Source of the DNA: Chamaecyparis obtusa
Taxonomy: Eukaryota; Streptophyta; Pinopsida; Cupressales; Cupressaceae
Direction of reading: 5' to 3'
Assembly: GCA_027943335.1 (NCBI GenBank)
Contig: BSBK01002077.1
Span: 204,501-268,500, forward strand
Length of the DNA stretch: 64,000 nucleotides
In this document: positions 23,730-34,739 of the stretch, in pieces
How the letters are laid out: each line of letters opens with the position of its first letter
Numbering within the stretch: the stretch's first letter is position 1
Position numbers and translations under genes: made by a program
Notes under the pieces: model-generated
Seen by the model: the letters and a program-made list of their open reading frames with translations, nothing else
Told to the model about the DNA's origin: nothing
Databases searched by the model: none

Positions 23730-24711
23730 CTCCCTCTATTTGCACCTCCTTATGTACCTCTACCTCTAGAATGGCCCCCTCTTGGGTTGGTTTCAATGCC
23801 ATGCTTAGTTAGCTTGGAGTCCCCTTAGTTCTTTTTCTCATTACCCATGCCTTGATATCCACCTCTGTGATTCACTTGATCTCTACCTCTGCCTCTACAC
23901 CTGTTATTGGAGTCTCCCTTCTTTTTTTTTCTCTCTTCAACTTTGGTAGCTAATTGATGACATTTTTGGAATATGGTAGGAGTCCATAAGCTTATCTCCT
24001 CCTGAATGTTCCATTTTAGACCACTTTAGATATTTGGCCACCTTAATGGATTCCTCTTCTTGGATTTTGGACCTAAGACATAATTTTTGAAACTCCTCTA
24101 TATAAGAGGCCACATCTAGGTCCTTTTGCTTCAATCCCTATCTCTTCTTGTGAAGTTGGACTTCATAGTCCTCTAGCAAGTAGTTGTATTTTATCTTATT
24201 CATCATGGCTTTCCAATTTTCTATGGGTAACTTACCCATGCTGACCCTCTCATCTTGCAGGTACTTCCACCATGTCAAGGCTGCTCCTCTCAATCTGGAT
24301 TTTACAACCTTAACCTTTTAGGCCTCTGACACACCTTCACATTCAAAATGATTTTCCATGCCCTCAATCCACTCCATGACAGTCTCAATGTCCATTTTTC
24401 CACTAAAAAGTGGCAATCCTTCAAAATATTTTGCATTCATAGCCTTGATGGTCTTCAAGAATGGTTCCTCTTATGTTAAAGGGTTTGGTTTAGGTATGAT
24501 GTCATCCACATCCACTGGTTTATTTCCTCTATCACTTCTTTCAGCACCACCATCCACTTCTTGTGCTCTCTGATCAACTGCTTCCTGTAGCCTGATCCTC
24601 ATTTCTTCCATTGCATTTGTTCCTCTCCTTTTTCTCTTCTACTTCCTTAGCCAACTCTGCATTAGTGACCATTTTGTTCTCCCCTACTAATTCACCAATA
24701 GAAAGAGACAT
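23730..24711 (-). pseudogene. Element D gag, N-terminal part
   Basis: Minus-strand gag starting at the MSLSIGELVGENK methionine (24,711), 26 bases after the primer site. It has a charged N-terminus (NAELAKEVEEK) and the Retrotrans_gag core: WIEGMENHFECEGVSEA, ALTWWKYLQDERVSMG, VASYIEEFQKLCLRSK, VAKYL. A one-base frameshift near 24,030 moves GLKWNIQEE out of frame. An Arg/Gly-rich linker follows and leads, across element I, to the zinc knuckle near 16,080. Element F has a closely related gag. The role would be capsid formation and RNA binding. Confidence 0.85.
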
Positions 24712-24737
24712 GCACTATCATCAAAACCTTTTACCAT

Positions 24738-24749
24738 GCTCTGATACCA
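24738..24749 (-). promoter_or_regulatory. Primer binding site, initiator tRNA-Met (element D)
   Basis: The minus strand reads TGGTATCAGAGC, the exact 12-base complement of the 3' end of plant initiator tRNA-Met, three bases from the LTR end. Confidence 0.92.
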
Positions 24750-24752
24750 ATC

Positions 24753-26406
24753 TGATGTAACATAGACCTTGCTATACAATTCTTCTATGTCTTCCTAGAA
24801 TCACTCAAACTACACTCCTAGCTCTTAGGGATCTATCCTAATCCTTACCAAGAAGTCCCAAACTTCTCCTAATGTTTTTCATTCTATGACATCAAAGATT
24901 TGATAATGTTCTCTGCTCTAGGAACTTCTCTGTTCCTTCCTAACAAAGCTCATCCCTATGAGAAATAGAAATGAAATCCTTTAGCAACCTCAAGTGGAGA
25001 GGAGGATTGCTATACAATCAAAATGTATTAGAAACTCCTCATATTCCCATTTCCAATAACTTCATTCTTATCGCTAAGAAAATTTTACTTGCTGACTGGT
25101 ATAAAAGGGCTACTAGATTTAGGAGGCCTAATTGGCCTAAATCTGGTTATAACTCCAATCTTTCCTTAAAACCACACCCAAACTCTTATTGATTTGAGTA
25201 CCCTTTTGGAAGGGCTTGAAGATTTTGTTGGTCTCCAACTCCCATACTGTTTATACAGGTCCTACTAAAAATAGGGCTAGAAATGAGGGTTTGTAAGCTC
25301 ACTGTCTACAATAGTGAGGGTTTGGCATTTTTTTATGTTCCCTCAATCCTTCAAGCTTTCCTTGCATTGGAGATGATAGTTCTAGTATTTGGCCTCCTCT
25401 CCACATCCTTTGATCGAAGCTCTAAAAGCTTTCAATCACTGTGCATTCTCTGCAACCACTAACTGGTCCCTAACCAAACATAAAAGCTTGCCTAGGGCAT
25501 CAAACTAAAAATAGCTCCTAAGACTTTTAGGGCCCCTCCTTTGGACATCCTATGGTATAAGGAGTCTAGACATGAATCCCAATGGACCCGTATAGTTTGT
25601 ATAGTGGGAAGGTGCTCTAGATCTCTATTCTTCTAAACTCTATCAAGGCTAATCTAAGACAGAACAAAACAAAGAAAAAAAAGGAAAGACTAACTAAAAC
25701 TTGAATTGAAATGATAGAAACTATTCTATGAATTCAAATGCATTAGAAAACATCACATGCAAGAATTACAATCAGGATTTTCAATCCATCTTAGGCTCTA
25801 TCATGCCAAACTCTATATCACTATCAAAAATAATTACAAAAATCTGCAACAGTCCAACTTTCTCCTCCGTACTACACACTTCCACATGCATGGAAATTAG
25901 GGTTTGTTTATTTTTGTATTCCCTACTCAATGTTAGGTCACAAGGATTAGGCTAGACCTCCAAGTAACCTGGTTACAAGATTTGCAAAGAAAATTGTCAT
26001 GACAACTTTAGAAGTTGTCATGACAACTTTGCAAATTGTCAAGCAACTTTTGACAAATGGCTAAGAAAATCATCTAAGACTCAAGGGCACTCAACCCTAA
26101 GTATACTAAGGTCACACACATCATGGAAACCCTTAGAAAAACAAACAAAAGGTCATGAGGATAACAAGTATCCCACTGTCCACAATTTTATCAATCTAGC
26201 AAACTAAGCTAGTTTGGCTCACTTGGTGACCAAAACACACCTCACACTAAGACCTAGGGAGAACCAGATAAGAAGACCACACATTGAGCAGACTAAAACA
26301 AGGACTAGGACTACACCCTAGTCTAGTGGCTTGGCTAGTGCCACTACAAGCCAAAATTTAGGCACACACTAGGTACCACACTAGCCCTACCTAGGTGTCC
26401 TCACCA
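24753..26406 (-). mobile_element. 5' LTR of element D
   Basis: A 1,654-bp repeat of 10,915-12,520, next to the primer site. It carries a 21-bp tandem duplication at 25,994-26,035 (TTGTCATGACAACTTT twice) not present in the other LTR, and a segment near 24,850 missing from the other. The minus-strand TATA-like sequence of the 3' copy is mutated here (GCTATACAATC on the plus strand). Confidence 0.92.
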
Positions 26407-28004
26407 AAAATTTAGGGAAAGTCAGGGAAAATCCACTAAAGGAAACTCCATCCCTTTTTAATTGAGCCTCTAACCCCAAGAGGTCATATAACTTAGTGGC
26501 TTCCTTCCATCCTCATCTTCATCTAGAAAATTTCTCATAATATCTTCTTCATCTAACCCTTCATGGTCTTGGATGTTGTTGATACTAGGAATCAATAGAT
26601 TTTTGGCATTCCTGATGAAGTTTTTAGGGTCTACATATCTATAGTTTGATGTGGCCATTTTGAAATGGCTCAGCCACATGCTGATTGCAAGAAAAGCCCT
26701 CTTCCCTATCATGAAACTTGTTACTTTAAATGACTGAGGGGTAAAAGTTATACCCTTTTTGTGTGGATCCAAATGCTCCTTATTAGTCCATATGAGCTAA
26801 ATTCCATCAAAGCCACCCTCAGTGGTGCAAACTTTGGGAGTACATGAGGAGGTTGGGGAAAACCATAGACTTTGATCAAAGTGAAGGTCATTCCCAAGTA
26901 GAAATCACCCCAATCATGACCACCAAGCCATTTTTCAACATACTCCTTAGGCCTTAGGAGTCTAAGGACCTTGACAGGGAGCCTCACAATGTTAGTACCC
27001 AATAAATTCAGAATTGGATGAACTATCCAATTTTGGAATCCACAAAACTCATTTACATTTGAGGTATAATTCCAAACCCTCAACCAGAGTTGTACTGGGT
27101 TGGGTTGACCATTTATCATCATTCTTGGTCTCAACATATTCACCTCCATGTGGTTAATATTGAAAAATAGAATCAAATGCATTAACAAGGAGTAATGCAT
27201 GAATTTGGGTGACTGAGCTTCTCCTTTGATGTCTATCAAACCCTCATGTATTCTATCAATTACATACTAGATGTAATCATAGTCACTATTCACATGTGAA
27301 ATTTTTAAGTCCAAGATGATCACCAATAGTTCTATAGGCATCCTTTCTTCATCTCCATCCATACCAAGTACCCTACACAATCCATATGCTAAGTATTTCA
27401 TGTAGAAATGGAAGTCTTTGAACTCATAGGGTGCATTCATCTTAGAAGGCAGAGGGGCAATATACTTCCCTATCTTTGGCATGTTGTGGGTAATTTGGGA
27501 CTCTACCAAGTTCAACTAGTTTTCATATTTTTCCTTCTCTTTCCTCAGATCAATTTATGTGGAGGAAGAGGCATAAGCACCAAAATCCTTCATGAAAGAT
27601 CCTCGGTCCATAGTAACCAAGGTAGATTTGTCACCCTTCCTAATAGTCTTAGAAACAGTGACATAATTTATAGCCAACTCAATTAACAAATCCACATCCA
27701 AGAATACATCAAGAACTATGAATTTTTCCATGCCTAACTTCTAGGCATTACACATAGGGATCTACCTAACTCGATTACTATAAAAATAATTGAAAAGGTG
27801 ATAACTTGAGCATGAAGGAGTAATGGGATCTCTACAATTGGACTTTGAATCAATGAAGGTTTCATCATTTACCTTTTTATTTTGGGTCAATCCTAGGAGA
27901 AATGTAATGAATTCCTCTGAATAATTGGGCTTCCCCTTCTGATCATCACCTTGTTCCTTAGCTCCTTCACTAGATGACATCCTACTTGATTTTGGATGAC
28001 TCAT
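26407..28004 (-). pseudogene. Element E ORF, N-terminal part (unrecognised)
   Basis: Minus-strand frame starting MSHPKSSRMSSSEGAKEQ at 28,004. It is held in one frame through 27,515 and 27,239, shifts by one base near 26,760 and back near 26,475, and reaches the D LTR at 26,407. Beyond D it resumes at 10,914. The N-terminus is Ser/Lys-rich and polar. The middle is a folded-looking domain rich in aromatics: FHFYMKYLAYGLCRVLGMDG, SPKFMHYSLLMHLILFFNIN, QLWLRVWNYTSNVNEFCGFQ, WLGGHDWGDFYLGMTF. The end is acidic (LDEEDIMRNFLDEDEDG). I see no retroviral enzyme motif and cannot name the family. It may be the protein of a non-autonomous retroelement. Confidence 0.5.
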
Positions 28005-28480
28005 TCTGAGAATTCTGAAAACACTCTATTCTTCAAACTATCACTACAATATCACCCTTCCCCAATGAGCTTTACTATATCTTAGCAAGGCTCTCTTATC
28101 AACTGTAGCTTTCTAAAAGACTAAAAATTTGTTAAGTGTAAGAAGAGGAAGAAATCTTGTCCTTATATCATGCTGCAATGAATACAGAAATGTCAAGATC
28201 ATAGAAAATCCCTATGCAATCACTTCAGCATTCACTTTTGCATATAACCAATTTCAAATTAGTTAGTTGTGTCGTGTGAAGTTGACATATCTATTTAATT
28301 CTTTGAGACAAGAAAAAAGGCCATTATTATTTTTTTATGCGATAAACCCTCGAAAATTGATAAAAACCCTTAATTTATGTTGATTGGCTATTACTTTTTT
28401 CTTTTTCCCAAATAATCCATGTACTTTTTATAGGTCAGATGCTTTCTTTTCTTTATTTTTCATGAAGAATAACCACATAT
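28005..28480. other. Unassigned AT-rich stretch
   Basis: Upstream side of the E ORF. I see no primer site, LTR partner, tRNA or coding frame here. Confidence 0.5.
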
Positions 28481-28499
28481 ATTTTGAAAATTTAGTACC

Positions 28500-29560
28500 T
28501 AAAGGCTCCTCATGATCTCTGAACACTTTACTTAACCTTGGTTTGATCATGAGATCCAATGACTAAAGAAAAGCTCTAAATCTTTGAATCTTTGTCTTGA
28601 ATGGGGTTATATCTAGAGAATAAGAAATCAAAGGCTTCATGCAGTCTCTAGGCTTTTAACTTAACTCACATTATATAATGAGACTCAGGGACTGAAGCAA
28701 TTCTCATAATCTCAAGATCCTTTCTTTAACCATGGTTTTATTAGGAGATTTAGTGACTAAATACATCTCCCGGTCTCTAGGCATTTACTTTAACTCATGT
28801 TTGATTGGGAGACTCAGCGACCACAACATTCTCATAATCTCTAAACACTAACCTTAACTCCAGTCTCATTACGATATTTAGAAATAACAAGAATCTCTTA
28901 GTCGCTGGATACTTTTCTTAACCCAAGCATTGTCTCAAGATTCAGTGATAGTTGTTGATCTTCATCTTTATCGACGGTAGTCTCTTAATTGTTGAATGTT
29001 TAGTCATTAACCATCACCACTTGGAGATTTAGAGATAACCACATTCACCAAGTCGCTGAATGTCTAAACTTAACTATCAACTATCTGGAGATCTAGAGAA
29101 AACCTTTATCACTGAGTCATTAAACGCTAAGTGACTAACCATCATCATTACAAGATTAGGAGATAATTACAAACTAAGTCCTTCACCTTTTCGTTGAATC
29201 TTCGAATCAAAATAGGCTTTACCATTACTTCACGAGATTCAGAGATAAATTTATTTCCTAAAACTTATTTCCTTTATCGCTTGATCTTTGAATGATCCCT
29301 GACTTAACTGCTACCTTGTGAGACTATGAGAAAACCATTATGCCAAATCACTGAGGGTTAAGACATCACTACCAAGTATTGTGAGACTTGGAGAAATCCT
29401 TTTTTCCAAGTCGCTAGATAAAAACAACTAACTTCCTAAGGCTTGGAGATTAAGAGATAACCATTAAAACATTACTCAGTCGCTTAATCTCTAAATCTTT
29501 ATACTTAACTTTTGAACATCCCAAGACTTGGAAAATCAAGGAAAACAATAACCATGTGCT
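28500..29560. repeat. Degenerate tandem repeat of about 65 bp with internal dyads
   Basis: About 14 units, each marked by a GAGATTYAGWGATAAC-type block. Block starts are near 28,550, 28,613, 28,680, 28,746, 28,809, 28,872, 28,935, 29,024, 29,088, 29,154, 29,230, 29,319, 29,381 and 29,446. Most spacings are 62-68 bp, a few 76-89. Many units also hold the inverted form GTCGCTGAATCTCTAA and then CTTAAC. The two arms are reverse complements, so each unit could form a hairpin. It has no coding frame and lies between the E ORF and the truncated end of element F. Confidence 0.8.
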
Positions 29561-29676
29561 AAATAAAAAACTTAAGTGTCATGGAAAATTAATGTACAAT
29601 TAGACCTTGGGTAGGTTTTTTCATTAAGGCAAGTCAAATTTCATTAAACCCTACGAAAATAAAAGGACCTATTTTC

Positions 29677-30542
29677 TCAAGCTAGGGCATTTTTCAAAGA
29701 TCTCAAAGTCACAAAAATTTGGCTAACACCTATGTTCCTTGAATTGGAATCATGCCTCCTCTTACCTTTCTCTTCTATCTTGAGTGCCAATTGAAAGCAC
29801 TGATGTACTTTCTTGGGAGTTAGGAGACTCATCTCCTCTTGGATTGACCATTTCAAACCATTGAGATACCTAGCCACTTTGATCCTCTCTTCTTCTATCA
29901 CTTTAGACCTTAGACATAGCTTTTGGAATTCTTCTATATAGGTATTTACATCATTGTCCTTTTTCCTTAGGATTTTCCTTCTTTTGTGTAATTGGATCTC
30001 ATAATCCTCTGGCATGTAGGCTTCTTTAACTTTGGCCACCATTCCTTTCCATGTAGCTATGGGTTTTTCCCCTTCCTTCTCCCTCTATATTTGAATAAAC
30101 TTCCACCATGTGAGGGAAGAGCCTCTAACTCTTGACTTGGCTACCCTCACCTTTTGAGCCTCACTAATTCCATCACATTCAAAGTGATTCTCCATGCCCT
30201 CAATCCAATCAATGACTAAATCAGAATCCATTTTGCTACTAAAAAGTGGTACTCCTTCTAATGATTTTCCACTTAAGGCCTTCAAGGCTTTGAGGAAGGG
30301 TTATTTCTCTACCATTGGATCTAGCTCACGAACTTCATCCTCCACCAATATAGCCTTCCTTTCCTTCTCATCTATTTTTTCATTTACTTCTTATGTCTAT
30401 CTTCTATTGCTTCCAAATTTTTGGCTAGTAGTTCTATTATTTCCCTTAACCATCTTTTTTCTTCCTCTTGGTCTTCTACCTTCTTGGACAACTTGGCATT
30501 GGTCACCATCCTAGAAGATCCACTAGACTCACACTTTGACAT
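29677..30542 (-). pseudogene. Element F gag, truncated
   Basis: Minus-strand gag starting MSKCESSGSSRMVTNAKLSK at 30,542, 24 bases from the primer site. The core is the same family as element D: GVPLFSSKMDSDLVIDWIEG, MENHFECDGISEAQKVRVAK, SSLTWWKFIQI, VNTYIEEFQKLCLRSK, VARYLNGLKWSIQEEMSLLT. A TAG at 30,085 replaces an expected Gln between the two halves, which share one frame; the N-terminal part carries further stops. Coding resemblance ends near 29,680 with no zinc knuckle or pol, so the element was truncated there, close to the 65-bp repeat array. Confidence 0.85.
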
Positions 30543-30566
30543 GCACTTCTTTCCAAATCTTTTGGG

Positions 30567-30578
30567 GCTCTGATACCA
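30567..30578 (-). promoter_or_regulatory. Primer binding site, initiator tRNA-Met (element F)
   Basis: The minus strand reads TGGTATCAGAGC, an exact 12-base match, three bases from the LTR. Confidence 0.9.
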
Positions 30579-30581
30579 ATC

Positions 30582-32192
30582 TGATAGGGAGGTTGGGAGA
30601 GCTAATTACTAGCCCTTGCCTAAGTCCACCTAGTGACCCTTAGGTGATCTCAATTGAAACCAATTGACCTTTAGGACCTCTCTATAGATTAAATCCCCTG
30701 GTCTACTTATCCAACCCAACTATCAAGTGACATCTACCAAGACAAACAAGATTCTTGGTGCTTTTTTTCTTCATGCTCATACTGACCCTCAATGCTATGG
30801 TAAGGAATCACCACCTCCAAACTAACATCAAGACTCTTGAAGAGATGAGGAGGTATTGGAATATGTCATATTGGGTTCAAATTTATGTCTTGGAGGTCTT
30901 AATTCCCCATTTTGTCTTACTGATCTCATAGTTCCTTCACAAACTATGGCTACAAGGAAGAGCCCCAATTAGGCCTCCTATTCTAAGAAAGTAGGGATTT
31001 TCTCCTATTTTATTCCAAAGAAACCTAAAAGTTGATTATAGATTCTTAGATCAATTCCTAACCTATCAAATATCTTAGAGGTTTTAGGGTTTCATCTGGC
31101 CATACAACCCCCTAACCAAAAATGAGTGCTTTTGGGTGTGTTTTAGGCTTTTACTAATTTCATGGCTTGTCTTCAAGTGTTTGGTGAAAAAATGGATTGG
31201 TAACACCTTCTCCATTTGTAAATTATTTTTCAATTACCTTTTCTATGAATTCCAATCACTGATTTTCATTTCCACATACACCTCTGCAAGTTATACTTAT
31301 TTTTGGCTTAGTCTCTCCTAGTCGAGCTCACCATAGGCTCACCTAGGGCATGACTGCATAAATGCTTGGAAAGATTTATAGGGACCCTCCTCCTATATAT
31401 ATTACATACATGGAGTCTACTCACTATCCCCAAAAGGTCGTACAGAATGAATGGTGGGATGGTGAGTTAGATCCCCATTTCTAACACCCTCCTGGTATGA
31501 ACCAGTGAACAAGGATAAATAAAATATTTAAGAAATGACAATGAAATGAAAAGAAACACTAATATAATGGCACAAAATGAAATTAAAAACACTACTCTAC
31601 ATCCTCCATTAATCACATCCCATCTTGCAACTCAGAACATGACTCTTGTATTCATTTTTTATCAAACTGAATAGACTTTCACACACTGTGCACACCTATA
31701 AAAAGAAATCTTTGTACACCAGAATTTCCAATCTTGGGATTTGGTCCATAATTAACATAAATAGCATGAGGATGGTCTTAGATAGTCTTTAGGGAACTCC
31801 TAAGATGATTTAGGTCATTTGGACAAATTTGGTGGGAGCAACTTTTAAAAGTTGCAAAAGTTGTTATGCAACTTTTACAACAATTTTGCAACTTTTTACA
31901 ACTTTGCTTACCATAGACCTTAGTGAGGCCCTATAGAGTTATAAGTTCCCTATTAGACTCAAATGTGAGTTCTTACATACCCTAATCCTTGTGACATCAT
32001 AATGACATCATCCATCCTCACTTAACTAGGAAGAGACTTTCACACATTAGTCTCAATAGCTAGAACATGGGACCTAAATGGACCCCAAATCCCTATTAGA
32101 ACACACTCCTTGGTAAAAATGACCTTAGGGAAATCAAACACTTTCTGAGAATGTCTTACAAACAAAGAAAAGACTAGGGTGCTCCTGCACCA
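30582..32192 (-). mobile_element. 5' LTR of element F
   Basis: About 1.61 kb, the same length class as the D LTRs. On the plus strand it begins TGATAGGGAGGTTGGGAGAG next to the primer site and probably ends GTGCTCCTGCACCA at 32,192, which parallels GTGTCCTCACCA of element D. No second copy is in the window, so the far end is an inference. It contains a cluster of GTTGCAAAAGTTG and CAACTTTT motifs (31,848-31,905). Confidence 0.7.
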
Positions 32193-33264
32193 TGCGGTCA
32201 CTTCAAAAAATCATAAAAAAAAGTACTCAATAGAAAATTATGAAAAAATACACAACTTCTAGATCTCACTCTTACCTACCATCCTACCAAATGGTTTTTC
32301 AAAATATTAAATCTAACTATATCTTTTGTTGAGTGCATAGAAACAACTATGTTATATTTTTCTAAAAAATCAAGAATAGTTTTTCGTGCACGAAGGGTTT
32401 GATCCTCTTAATATTATCCATCTTTTTAAAAAAATACTAGTTTAGAAACTAGATTCAAAGTAATACAATTCTTATTCTTTACACATCTTCTAATTTTGAG
32501 TGAAAGACCCTCCAATTTCTCTTTGAAGTTCAAGTTTACCCAATTTCAGAAAAAAGCAGCCACTTATAACCCCCTTTTTCACACCATCTTGGTGCACTTA
32601 CCCACTAATTAATATGAAATCATTTACATGTTCCTAGTAAATTGAAAAAATATCATGTAACATATTAAATATACTTACAAATGTACATATGAAGGTTTTT
32701 TATCATTTATAGCCATTGTGATGTGTGGCACAAATTTTGACAAGCCTAGCCTTGGAGGCCTTGTCCTGAAATATATACTAATTCAATTTAACTATGCACA
32801 CATAAAATTGAAGAATCATTTAATAAAATCAGTATAATATTATTAGAAAATTAAAATACGTGCATACTCTCCTCACTTGACTTCCTTTGTGCCTTATACT
32901 TCTCATACACTTTCACAACCTCTTTCCATACGTTCACACTTACAATAAGTACCCTTTTTTTACCCTTAGCTCAGGAGGTTATTTTTTTATATTCTTTTTT
33001 TGTTGCACCAAAATCACTTGCAATTTTGAGACATTCATAGCTTTATCTTATTTAAAGACCAACCTATTACAAATTCAGTCTTCATGTCCTAGATAACTAC
33101 TCTTTTTAGGTGTGTGGGTATATTTCAAAATGACAATGTATATGTTCTTTGAATCATTGAAGAAATGCTCCCTTCAAGCTATTCACAAATGTTTTTTCCT
33201 GCATTTGGCATTGGACTTTCCCTAAAACCACATCATATTAGATATCTCGGTATTATAGTTACCA
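32193..33264. other. Unassigned AT-rich stretch
   Basis: More than 1 kb with strong A and T runs. Short plus-strand ORFs here are Phe/Leu-rich and look like translated T-runs. No gene, RNA or repeat boundary is evident. Confidence 0.5.
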
Positions 33265-33420
33265 ATGAAATATGAAATGCATGGTGTGCTAGAAAATTTT
33301 TATATCCTGGATGTGGCTAAGACATTGGAAGTCTTTATTCCCTATTCCACATTCTTAGAGTTCACTATTTTTGAATTTCTTTTAGATCTTATGCTCAATC
33401 CAGGAATGGTTGGAGAATAA
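33265..33420 (+). pseudogene. Possible coding remnant (51 codons)
   Basis: An uninterrupted plus-strand frame from ATG 33,265 to TAA 33,418 containing MKYEMHGVLENFYILDVAKT and FTIFEFLLDLMLNPG. Composition is protein-like and unlike the flanks. No family is recognised. A 17-base word near 33,928 is shared with the ORF of element A (52,055), so this may be a fragment of a related element's ORF. The evidence is weak. Confidence 0.25.
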
Positions 33421-34662
33421 ATTGATTTCCTTTGACACATTTTTTTTTTTTTCAATGCTTCAGGCTCTTTACTTAATCATTTTTCTATGTATCTATAAAG
33501 TATTGTTAGGTCCACATCTTCCAATTTTTTCACTACCTCTTCCCCCAATATGGAATCCAATGCCTCTTTTTCTTTGTCAGTCTCATATCCCTATATATAA
33601 GATATCTCTTGACTATGTTGGAAAGTATCTTGATGATTATAGCATATAGGTTTTCATTTATGGAAACACTACTCATTGGCATGATCTCTTGGATTTCAGT
33701 TTGGTTTTGGATGTTCACATTGGAAAAATGACTAAGAAGTAGTTGACAAGGTACAGCTGAATAGTTATGCCTAGAGAACAAAGTATGTGAAAAAAAAAGT
33801 CTTGCAAGACTGGAGGAATATATTATGATATGTAATAAACCTTCAATTAAGGTATCTTCTATTTTGGAGTTGACTGAAGAAATTTATATTATGATCTAGG
33901 TACATGAAGATAGTAGAATAGTGAAACAAGGTAAATGAGTGGTCGCGATGATTAAGGGAGTAACATGTGGAATATAGAGGTGACAACTTGGATTTTTTTG
34001 GGGTCCTACCCTATCTTTTTGAATGTATGATCATTGACTATATTATTTTTTAATATTTGTTGGATGAGTTTTGTGATGTATTTTTGAGCCAACTGGAAAG
34101 AATATGAGATCGAGTATATATGTTTTGAGATGTGAAGTTATGAAATTATGTTTCAATTCATTGGGATGTAAGAAGAATGTAGAGGATGTTGCGAGCTATT
34201 AATAGAACTACTTTGGCATAGAACATGTTATTTTAGTTCATTTTTGTTGCTACAAGATACTTTGGCAATACTAGACAATGAGTCCATTGTAAGAGAAATA
34301 AGCTCCATCGTAAGAGCAGTAAACTCCATTTTGTATTCACCCCTAACAGGATTATAGACTCCTAACAAGGTATGTCCTCTAACAAGGACTTGCACTAATG
34401 TAATATTCTTCTCCTAATAGGGAAACGTCTCCTAATAGGGACACAATACTTTTAGTGCATCATTTGTGGGTATCATCTCCACTGAGGCTTTCCCTTAGCC
34501 ATGGTTTCCTTGAGAACAAATCATGTTGTTATGACTTGTTTACTTTATGTATGTTCTCTTCTTATTTCATTTATTGCATAGTTAAGTTTGAATTGGCTTA
34601 AAAGGATTAAAAGTACTATAATATTGATTCACACCCCTTCTCAGTATTGCTTGATCCTAACA
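33421..34662 (+). mobile_element. 5' LTR end of element A (left border unsure)
   Basis: The sequence ends CCTAACA at 34,662 and is followed two bases later by an initiator-Met-type primer site, so its right part is an LTR. A TGTTAGG at 33,504 would be the matching inverted terminus and would give 1.16 kb, close to the 1.26 kb of the related C LTR, but no second copy confirms it. It shares general layout with the C LTR near the end (CCTAACAG..., CTCCTAATAG..., then a GTcATC-tCCAC stretch) without close alignment. Confidence 0.45.
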
Positions 34663-34664
34663 AT

Positions 34665-34676
34665 TGGTATCTGAGT
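34665..34676 (+). promoter_or_regulatory. Primer binding site, initiator tRNA-Met type (element A)
   Basis: TGGTATCTGAGT matches TGGTATCAGAGC at 10 of 12 positions and stands two bases after the LTR end. Confidence 0.72.
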
Positions 34677-34739
34677 GCAAGGCCCTTGAAGATAAAGCAT
34701 AAAAACTTAAGGGAGATCCAGATATAATTGGGTAGATTG

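Larger units (their letters stand above)
10915..26406 (-). mobile_element. Element D: chromovirus-type Ty3/Gypsy element, split by element I
   Basis: Complete minus-strand element: 5' LTR (26,406-24,753), initiator-Met primer site (24,749-24,738), gag (24,711-23,725), then after element I the rest of gag-pol (16,134-12,542), a polypurine tract and the 3' LTR (12,520-10,915). Removing I (16,140-23,724) gives about 7.9 kb, a normal size. The flanking 5-mers gcaat and aaaat do not match well, so the target duplication is eroded or a border is off by a base or two. It sits inside the ORF of element E. Confidence 0.9.

Noticed and set aside
33440..33452. T-run as a terminator
   Set aside because: A simple homopolymer in AT-rich DNA without an upstream gene or pol III promoter.
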